In this document: piece by piece, positions 1 through 5,074 of the stretch
Position numbering within the stretch: the stretch's first letter is position 1
Layout: each line of letters opens with the position of its first letter
Source of the DNA: Gemmatimonadota bacterium
GTDB lineage: Bacteria > Gemmatimonadota > Gemmatimonadetes > Palauibacterales > Palauibacteraceae
NCBI GenBank assembly: GCA_023554435.1
Contig: JAMJQV010000006.1
Span: 1 to 7,025, forward strand
Length of the DNA: 7,025 bases
Direction of reading: 5' to 3'
Notes under the pieces: model-generated
What the model was told of the DNA's origin: nothing
Seen by the model: only the letters and a program-made list of their open reading frames with translations
The model's database searches: none
Translations under genes and position numbers: made by a program

Positions 1-586
1 TGGCTTTCTGAACGTCACTCTTCAGGATCCGACCTTCCTTGCCCGTTCCCTCGATCGTCGCGAGATCGAGTCCGGCCTCTTCCGCCAGTTCGCGCGCCGA
101 ATCCGTGATGTCGAACTCGGCGACGGGTGTCGTGTCGTCGACCGCGACCTCGACCGGTGCCTCCGCCACGGCTTCGGGCTCGGGAGCGGCCTTCTTCGGC
201 GCCGCCTTCTTCGCGGCGGCCTTCTTCGGAGCCGGCTTGGCGGCCTCCTGCTTAGGCGCCACCGACTTGCCCGATCCGAAGTCTATGTCCAGGACCCGCA
301 CATCGGTGAAGCCCTGCCGATGTCCCTGCTTGCGACGATAGCCCTTCCGCTTCTTCATCTTGAAGACGACGATCTTGTCGCCTCGCCCGTGGCCGATGAC
401 TTCGGCGGCTACCGCTGCGCCCTCGAGGGACGGCTGTCCAACGATGATCTTCTCATCGCGCTCCGCCAGCAGCACGTGATCGAACGTCACACGGTCGCCA
501 GGCTCGGCGTCCAGCGTGGGCATCCGCAGCGTCGCGTTCGGCTCCGCCCGGAACTGCTTTCCTTTGGCCTCGAATATCGCGTACAT
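1..586 (-). CDS. rplU: Ribosomal protein L21 (bL21) with C-terminal Lys/Ala linker and E3-binding-like domain, 3' end cut by window edge
   Basis: A large-subunit ribosomal protein that binds 23S rRNA. About 195 residues are visible and the gene runs off the left edge. Residues 1-104 are the L21 core: it starts MYAIFEAKGKQFRAEPN and has the basic KMKKRKGYRRKQGHRQGFTDV signature at about 77-96. The usual protein is only about 100-105 residues, so everything after that is extra. Residues 106-155 form a low-complexity linker with PKKAAAKKAAPKKAAP, followed by an acidic stretch. Residues 159-195 (DITDSARELAEEAGLDLATI, then EGTGKEGRILKSDV) match the pattern of the peripheral-subunit-binding domain of 2-oxoacid dehydrogenase E2 proteins. 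I chose ATG at 586 over the in-frame ATG at 592 because AGAAG lies 6 nt before 586 but abuts 592, and because L21 normally begins MYAI. It follows rng, the usual context; rpmA would be expected just beyond the edge. The L21 identity is very secure; the tail domain is a motif-based call. Confidence 0.95.
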   Translation of the reverse strand, partial: MYAIFEAKGKQFRAEPNATLRMPTLDAEPGDRVTFDHVLLAERDEKIIVGQPSLEGAAVAAEVIGHGRGDKIVVFKMKKRKGYRRKQGHRQGFTDVRVLDIDFGSGKSVAPKQEAAKPAPKKAAAKKAAPKKAAPEPEAVAEAPVEVAVDDTTPVAEFDITDSARELAEEAGLDLATIEGTGKEGRILKSDVQKA

Positions 587-592
587 CGTCAT

Positions 593-597
593 CTTCT
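593..597 (-). promoter_or_regulatory. Shine-Dalgarno that decides the rplU start
   Basis: On the minus strand AGAAG sits 6 nt upstream of ATG 586 and directly against the alternative in-frame ATG at 592 (the sequence reads ATGACGATG). Spacing favours initiation at 586, giving MYAIF rather than MTMYAIF. Confidence 0.6.
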
Positions 598-632
598 GAA
601 TTCTAGGGTCCGCTTCTGATCCGTAGCCCAGT

Positions 633-661
633 AAACTAGAAGCTTTCCGGGGTGGTGTCAA
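633..661 (-). promoter_or_regulatory. Putative sigma-70-type promoter for rplU
   Basis: Reading the minus strand, a perfect -35 hexamer TTGACA (656-661) is followed by a 17-nt spacer and TAGTTT (633-638), which matches the -10 consensus at three of six positions, including the TA start and final T. It lies just after the rng stop and would give a leader of about 40 nt before the rplU ATG. The -35 box and spacing are strong and the -10 is imperfect. It would let the ribosomal protein gene be expressed independently of rng. Confidence 0.45.
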
Positions 662-688
662 TTTCGCCGTAGCGCCCTGGCCCAGCCG

Positions 689-2227
689 TCAGGCGACGGC
701 GTATTTGCTTGTCACATCAGTGTCGGCGGGGCCGGCCAGAAGCTTGTATTCGTCGTGTCCCATCAGCGGATCGTCGCGTATGTCGAGCTCGATGCTGAGC
801 TCGCTGGCGATGCGCTTGAGGAACCGCGGCTCCTCCTCCAACAGGAACAGCGCCACTTCGGGGTGGACCCGTACCGTGATATCCCTCTTCTCCCCCGCCG
901 AACGCGCCCTGCGAATCGCCCGCTCCAGGCGCCGGACCACGGTGTCGGGCGCGAGGACCCGGCCCGTACCTCCACAGCTCGGACAGGGCTGGGTCGCCGT
1001 CTGGACGAGGCTCGGGCGCACCCGCTGCCGGCTCATCTCGAGGAGCCCGAGGTCCGAGATCGGGAACATCTTCGTCCGCGCTCGATCCCGCCCCAGGTGG
1101 CTTCTCATCTCGTGCTGCACCCGGTCGCGGTTCTCCTGCTCGTCCATGTCGATGAAATCGAGCACGATGATGCCGCCGACATCCCTCAGTCTCAGCTGGC
1201 GGGCGATCTCGGCCGCCGCCTCGATGTTCGTCTTCACGATGGTCTTCGCCGGGTCCTTCTTGCCGGTGTAACGACCCGTGTTCACGTCCACCGCCACCAG
1301 GGCTTCGGTGTGCTCGATCACGATGTACCCGCCGGACTTGAGGTCCACGCGACGCCGAAACGCGGCCCGGATGTCTTCCTCGATTCCGAACTCGTCGAAA
1401 ACCGGGACCTCTCCGCGGTACAGCTTGACCCGGTCAAGCAGCTCCGGGCTGACCTGTCCGAGGTAGGACTTGATCTCCTGGGCCAGTTCCTCTGAATCGA
1501 CGGTGACGGAATCGACCTTCTCGCTGAACAGGTCGCGGATGATCCCCGAGGTGAGGGTCGCTTCCCGGTGCACCGCTGCCGGCGCCTGGGAGGAGGATAC
1601 GCGCCGCTGGACCTTCTCCCACGTCTTGCGCAGTGACTTGAACTCGGCGACGAGCGTCTTGCTCGTCAACTCCTCGCCGACGGTCCGGATGATGACACCG
1701 CCCTGGTTCTTCCCGATCGCTTCGCGCGCCATCTTCCGAAGACGTGTCCGTTCCTCCCGGTCGTCGATCTTCCGGCTGACCCCCACGTGCTTCGAATCGG
1801 GCATGTAGACGATGAAGCGGCCCGGCAGCGACACCTGGGTGGTGACCCGGGGCCCCTTGGTGCCGATCGGCTCCTTCGTCACCTGCACCAGGAGTTCCTG
1901 GCCCCGTTCGATGACGTCCTGAATCGGGGGATACTTGCGATTGCGCCGGTTTCCGTTGCGCCCGCCGTTTCCTCCGCCGTTCTCGTCGTCATCCTCCTCG
2001 ACCTCGGAAACGTCCGAAACGTGGAGGAACGCCGATTTCTCGGTTCCGATGTCGACGAAGGCGGCTTGAATGCCTGGAAGGACGGCTTCGACCTTGCCGA
2101 GGTAGAGGTCCCCGACGATCCGCGCCTCGTCGGACTGCTCATTCATGAGCTCGACGAGGCGACCGTCCTCGATAATGGCCACCCTGGACTCGGTGCCCAG
2201 GGCGTTGATCACGATCTCGCGTTGCAT
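689..2227 (-). CDS. rng: Ribonuclease G/E family endoribonuclease
   Basis: A single-strand-specific endoribonuclease of the RNase E/G family, which processes rRNA precursors and starts mRNA decay in the cytoplasm. The 512-residue length fits RNase G and lacks the long C-terminal degradosome scaffold of RNase E. An S1 RNA-binding domain covers about 36-132 (GDLYLGKVEAVLPGIQAAFVDIG) and is interrupted by an acidic then Gly/Asn/Arg-rich loop at 77-98. The 5'-sensor/RNase H-like and catalytic parts follow. The Mg-binding aspartates are visible as D314 in VAVDVNTG and D357 in IVLDFIDMD. The zinc-link CPSCGGTGR has C415 and C418. The MQREIVIN start is typical of the family, although the upstream bases (GGGCAGAA) make only a weak ribosome-binding site. 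It precedes rplU, an arrangement seen in many bacteria. No convincing terminator separates the two, so read-through into rplU is likely. Product and catalytic competence are secure; whether it is named rng or rne is a convention. Confidence 0.96.
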   Translation of the reverse strand: MQREIVINALGTESRVAIIEDGRLVELMNEQSDEARIVGDLYLGKVEAVLPGIQAAFVDIGTEKSAFLHVSDVSEVEEDDDENGGGNGGRNGNRRNRKYPPIQDVIERGQELLVQVTKEPIGTKGPRVTTQVSLPGRFIVYMPDSKHVGVSRKIDDREERTRLRKMAREAIGKNQGGVIIRTVGEELTSKTLVAEFKSLRKTWEKVQRRVSSSQAPAAVHREATLTSGIIRDLFSEKVDSVTVDSEELAQEIKSYLGQVSPELLDRVKLYRGEVPVFDEFGIEEDIRAAFRRRVDLKSGGYIVIEHTEALVAVDVNTGRYTGKKDPAKTIVKTNIEAAAEIARQLRLRDVGGIIVLDFIDMDEQENRDRVQHEMRSHLGRDRARTKMFPISDLGLLEMSRQRVRPSLVQTATQPCPSCGGTGRVLAPDTVVRRLERAIRRARSAGEKRDITVRVHPEVALFLLEEEPRFLKRIASELSIELDIRDDPLMGHDEYKLLAGPADTDVTSKYAVA

Positions 2228-2360
2228 TTCTGCCCGTATCCCGTCTGCCCCGGTACGCGGGGCGAAGCCGCCGGCGCCCTGGCGCGAACGGCTAAAGTCC
2301 GGCGCGACGCCGTCCGGTCACCCTCAGGGCCGGCGACGAAGCGCTCGTATTCTCGTGTGC
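2228..2360 (-). other. Upstream region of rng, no confident signals
   Basis: This stretch between the dehydrogenase terminator and the rng ATG must hold the rng promoter if that terminator works. I see no -35/-10 pair better than chance. A 5-bp hairpin CGGCG-CGA-CGCCG at 2300-2312 could form in the leader, but short GC hairpins are common at this base composition. RNase E is known to control its own mRNA through its leader in enterobacteria; nothing here shows that directly. Confidence 0.3.
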
Positions 2361-2398
2361 ACAAAGAAACGGGGCCGCGATCTGGTGCGCACGGCCCC
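2361..2398 (-). terminator. Rho-independent terminator of the acyl-CoA dehydrogenase gene
   Basis: On the minus strand GGGGCCGTG pairs with CGCGGCCCC (2390-2398 with 2371-2379; nine pairs, one of them G-U) around a 10-nt loop. It is followed immediately by the T-rich tail GTTTCTTTGT (2361-2370). It lies about 55 nt after the dehydrogenase stop and ahead of rng, so it separates the two units. Confidence 0.8.
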
Positions 2399-2417
2399 GG
2401 GTCCGACGATCAATGTA

Positions 2418-2432
2418 GGGCCGAATTGGCCC
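2418..2432. repeat. Short inverted repeat between the acyl-CoA dehydrogenase stop and its terminator
   Basis: GGGCC-GAATT-GGCCC is a perfect 5-bp inverted repeat with a 5-nt spacer. It has no T-tract of its own. With the hairpin at 2435-2452 and the terminator at 2361-2398 it makes three successive stem-loops in the 3' untranslated region. Confidence 0.5.
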
Positions 2433-2434
2433 CG

Positions 2435-2452
2435 CGGCCACCGATGTGGCCG
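2435..2452. repeat. Perfect 7-bp hairpin directly after the acyl-CoA dehydrogenase stop
   Basis: CGGCCAC-CGAT-GTGGCCG forms a perfect 7-bp stem with a 4-nt loop, starting 1 nt after the TGA stop (2454-2456) when read on the minus strand. There is no following T-run, so it is more likely a 3'-end stabilising or pausing structure than a terminator by itself. Confidence 0.55.
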
Positions 2453-2453
2453 G

Positions 2454-3671
2454 TCAGGACAGGTCGCTCAGCAACTCCCGGGCGATCACCATCCGCTGGA
2501 TTTCGCTGGTACCCTCACCGATCTCCAGGATCTTGGCGTCCCTCATCATCCGTTCGACCGGATATTCCCGGGAGTAGCCGTACCCGCCGTGCAGCTGGAC
2601 GGCCTCGATCGTCGCGTCCATTGCCGCCTCGGACGAGAAGAGCTTGGCCATCGAAGCTTCGCGCTTGTGCGGTCGGCCCTCCTGTCGGAGGCGGGCCGCG
2701 TGGTACGTCATCAGACGGGCCGCATGAATTCGCGTTGCCATGTCGGCCAGCTTGAATTGAACGCCCTGGAACCGATTGATCTTCTTCCCGAACTGCTCCC
2801 GCTCGTTCGTGTAGCGCAGAGCCTGCTCGAGAGCTCCCTGGGCCAGGCCCACGGCGTGCGCCGCGATGCTGATCCGCCCTCCGTCGAGCGTATCGAGAAA
2901 CACCCGGAAACCGTCGTCCTCTTCGCCCAGCAGGTTCTCGACCGGTACACGGACGTCCTCCATGATCAGCTCGCGCGTGTCCGACGCGTTCCACCCCAGC
3001 TTCCGAAGCTTGTCTCCCGCGGAGAAGCCCGCCATCGGCTCGAGTTCGTCACTGTGGCCGAACCCGACTTCGCGGGCACGCTCCAGGTCACAGGTCTCCT
3101 TGGTCATGATGAGGGCGCTTACGCCCTTGTTGCCCTTCCCCGGCGAGGTGACCACGGCCACCACGAACACCTCTCCGACCCCACCGTGCGTGATCCACGT
3201 CTTCTGCCCGTTGACGATGTAGTGATCTCCCTGCCTGACCGCGGTAGTGAGCATGCCACTGGCGTCGGAGCCCGAACCCGGCTCGGTGAGCCCGAAACCC
3301 CCAATCACCTGACCACTGGCCAGGGGGATGAGGAACTTCTCCTTCTGGGCGTCGGTGCCCCAGCGGTGGATGGGATTGCCGCACAGCGACGTGTGCGCCC
3401 CGACGGTGATCGAATGGCTGGCGTCGACGCGGGCCAGTTCCTCGGCGACGATCACCGAAGCCATCAGGTCCATGCCGGCCGCCCCGTATTCCTCCGGCCA
3501 CGGGATGCCGAACAATCCCAGCTCGGCCATCTTCGCGGCGTTGTCCCACGGGAACTCCTCCCGATCGTCCATGCCGGCGGCCACGGGGGCAATCTCCGCT
3601 TCGGCAAACTCCCGGACCATGTCCCGCAGCATCAGGTGGTGATCTTCCAGATAGAGGTCGAACGCGGTCAT
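2454..3671 (-). CDS. Acyl-CoA dehydrogenase (short/medium-chain type)
   Basis: An FAD flavoprotein that oxidises an acyl-CoA to the trans-2-enoyl-CoA and passes electrons to electron-transfer flavoprotein, in fatty-acid or branched-chain amino-acid breakdown. The N-terminal helical domain is about 5-120, the middle beta domain 121-240 and the C-terminal helical domain 245-405. Family signature 1 is FGLTEPGSGSDASG (126-139). Signature 2 runs from QLHGGYGYSREYPVERMMRD (359-378) into the following residues. The catalytic base appears as E386 in IGEGTSEIQR, the position used by short- and medium-chain enzymes, whereas isovaleryl-type enzymes use a different glutamate. At 405 residues it is longer than the usual 380 or so because of an extra segment of about 20 residues at 192-213. 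The start is supported by GGAAGGAA (3677-3684) about 5 nt upstream. No electron-transfer flavoprotein or beta-oxidation gene adjoins it, so the substrate cannot be deduced. The stop is followed by hairpins and a terminator, suggesting a single-gene unit. Confidence 0.95.
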   Translation of the reverse strand: MTAFDLYLEDHHLMLRDMVREFAEAEIAPVAAGMDDREEFPWDNAAKMAELGLFGIPWPEEYGAAGMDLMASVIVAEELARVDASHSITVGAHTSLCGNPIHRWGTDAQKEKFLIPLASGQVIGGFGLTEPGSGSDASGMLTTAVRQGDHYIVNGQKTWITHGGVGEVFVVAVVTSPGKGNKGVSALIMTKETCDLERAREVGFGHSDELEPMAGFSAGDKLRKLGWNASDTRELIMEDVRVPVENLLGEEDDGFRVFLDTLDGGRISIAAHAVGLAQGALEQALRYTNEREQFGKKINRFQGVQFKLADMATRIHAARLMTYHAARLRQEGRPHKREASMAKLFSSEAAMDATIEAVQLHGGYGYSREYPVERMMRDAKILEIGEGTSEIQRMVIARELLSDLS

Positions 3672-3676
3672 CCGGG

Positions 3677-3684
3677 TTCCTTCC
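3677..3684 (-). promoter_or_regulatory. Strong Shine-Dalgarno of the acyl-CoA dehydrogenase gene
   Basis: The minus strand reads GGAAGGAA followed by CCCGG and the ATG at 3671, a purine-rich site at normal spacing that supports this start. Confidence 0.65.
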
Positions 3685-3725
3685 GTTCGGAGTTGGCCGA
3701 CGGCCAGCGGGCCGCAGCCGGAGCT

Positions 3726-3764
3726 GCAGAGAAACGCGGGCGACGTCCGTTGAACGCCGCCCGC
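3726..3764 (-). terminator. Rho-independent terminator of the beta-propeller gene
   Basis: On the minus strand GCGGGCGGCGTTC pairs with GGACGTCGCCCGC around the 3-nt loop AAC (3736-3764; 13 pairs including two G-U). The tail GTTTCTCTGC follows (3726-3735). It begins about 55 nt after the propeller stop and lies upstream of the dehydrogenase gene. The long uninterrupted stem makes this a firm call. Confidence 0.85.
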
Positions 3765-3818
3765 CTCAAGTTAATCCGCCGTCCTTCCGCTGGAAACCGC
3801 GCCAGCCACCCCCGGGGT

Positions 3819-4997
3819 TCAGATCGATGGCCGCTCGTACCTCTCGAGCCACTGGAACCCGAGGTCGTCCCAGCGTGTCAGGTACAGAGTCCCGTCGCCG
3901 AAGCCCCGCAGCGAGCTGCGCACGGGAATCGTCACCGATGCCACCCGCTCTCCATTGCCATCGAACACGTCGAGCACCGGCGAGTCGCCCGCGGGAACGT
4001 GCCTTTCCACCCATACGTATCCCGCCGGGTCCACGCGCACTGAGCCTGGATCGAACGGTGGCTTGACCTCGGGCCACTCGAAGCGGTCCACCCCCGGCGT
4101 ACGACCTCCGCCACGCCGCATGCTGGCGTTCATCACACCGTTGTCGTTCGTGACCATCATCATCATGCCGTTGGCCGCCAGTTCTTCGGCCCACGCCTCC
4201 TTGTCGGCTTCCTTCACCGACACCGGCTCGTACGCCACCGGAGAGCCGGACACGACCGAACCGTCCCGGCGCACCCAGTCCACGTGATAGTCGCCGGACC
4301 GAACCACGGCTACGGCGCCGTCGGGTCCCACGGACCAACCGTCTTCCGGACTCAGCGGGACCGGCCGGACCTCCTGTCTCATGTCGTTCGCCCCACCGGA
4401 CGTGCTCTCGGTCACATCGGCCAGCTTGACGCGAACCACGGGCTCCGGGTCCCCGCCCGCGTCAGGCTGCCACCGGACGATGTCGGCCGAGTCACGGATC
4501 ATGCCGTCGCCCCGGGGCTGGTAGTAGAGATAGCCGCGGCCATCCACCGCCTCCGGGATGATGATCTGCAGGCCCATGTCCTCTTGCTGAACGATGGGCA
4601 CGGTGCGGCCGAACCCGTGGTCCGAACCGATGACCGTCATCCGGCCGTTCCCGAGGTCGACCATCAGCGTCGAGTCGCCCGGCCAGCCGAAGAGACCGTC
4701 CGGCTGCCGGTACTCATCCGGCCCCTGCCCGTTCTGCGAGATGGTCTCCACCGTCTTGAGCTCAGGGTCCAGCGCATACAGCTTCTCTTCCAGCGCATCC
4801 GACACGAACAGCCGGCCGTCATCCAGCTCCCGTATGCCACCGATCAGGCTGAACGGCTCGGCGTAGGCAGAGCTGGGGCCCTCGAGCGAGATCACTTCCT
4901 GCCCCGCAGCGGCCGGGGGACCGAAAAGCGCCAACACTCCCACCGCCAGGGTCGCGGTCACGGCCGCTGCCGACCGTTCATTCCCACACTGCTTCAT
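3819..4997 (-). CDS. Secreted six-bladed beta-propeller (NHL/BF3872-like) protein of unknown function
   Basis: A 392-residue exported protein. The start is placed at ATG 4997 because GGAGAAAG lies 7 nt upstream and the resulting N-terminus is a signal peptide: basic start MKQCGNER, hydrophobic core about 10-27, and an AAA-GQE type signal peptidase I site near residue 31. No lipobox cysteine is seen. The open frame extends 40 codons further (to 5117) but that part overlaps the 3' end of recQ and is not signal-like. Propeller blades are suggested by repeated hydrophobic strands ending in D-x-x-G-x-L/V-y-V patterns (IRELDDGRLFVSD 55-67, VRVDPAGYVWVERHV about 320-334, FGDGTLYLTRWDDLG 366-380). 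The segment NGQGPDEYRQPDGLF (89-103) is a hallmark of this secreted family. A methionine-rich stretch (MMMMVTNDNGVMNASM, 278-293) sits in an apparent helical insertion. I know of no assigned reaction; binding or scaffolding is a guess. It lies 77 nt after recQ on the same strand and ends at a terminator. Confidence 0.82.
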   Translation of the reverse strand: MKQCGNERSAAAVTATLAVGVLALFGPPAAAGQEVISLEGPSSAYAEPFSLIGGIRELDDGRLFVSDALEEKLYALDPELKTVETISQNGQGPDEYRQPDGLFGWPGDSTLMVDLGNGRMTVIGSDHGFGRTVPIVQQEDMGLQIIIPEAVDGRGYLYYQPRGDGMIRDSADIVRWQPDAGGDPEPVVRVKLADVTESTSGGANDMRQEVRPVPLSPEDGWSVGPDGAVAVVRSGDYHVDWVRRDGSVVSGSPVAYEPVSVKEADKEAWAEELAANGMMMMVTNDNGVMNASMRRGGGRTPGVDRFEWPEVKPPFDPGSVRVDPAGYVWVERHVPAGDSPVLDVFDGNGERVASVTIPVRSSLRGFGDGTLYLTRWDDLGFQWLERYERPSI

Positions 4998-5000
4998 CGA

Positions 5001-5008
5001 CTTTCTCC
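5001..5008 (-). promoter_or_regulatory. Shine-Dalgarno that decides the beta-propeller start
   Basis: The minus strand reads GGAGAAAG, with GGAG 7 nt before the ATG at 4997. It supports the internal methionine that begins the signal peptide over the upstream ATG at 5117, which lies inside the recQ coding region. Confidence 0.75.
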
Positions 5009-5074
5009 GTAGCTGTCGCCTCGACGGGCGTTCCCATGTCGCTCCCGAACATCTCGTAGACGTCCGGCCGGCCC

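Noticed and set aside
39..619. Plus-strand open frames of about 100 codons across the L21 gene
   Set aside because: They are antisense to a certain L21 coding region, with low-complexity Ser/Ala-rich or Arg-rich products and no ribosome-binding site.
660..688. A terminator between rng and rplU
   Set aside because: The GC-rich bases after the rng stop (GGCTGGGCCAGGGC) do not form a stem with a workable loop and no T-run follows.
2145..4043. A 632-codon plus-strand open frame opposite the acyl-CoA dehydrogenase
   Set aside because: It is long only because GC-rich codon bias suppresses stops. It covers the opposite strand of two or three real genes, and its product (rich in R, P, H, G) resembles no family.
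5066..5073. The 8-bp palindrome GGCCGGCC just after the recQ stop as a possible terminator
   Set aside because: It has no loop and no T-tract, and such palindromes are expected by chance at this GC content.
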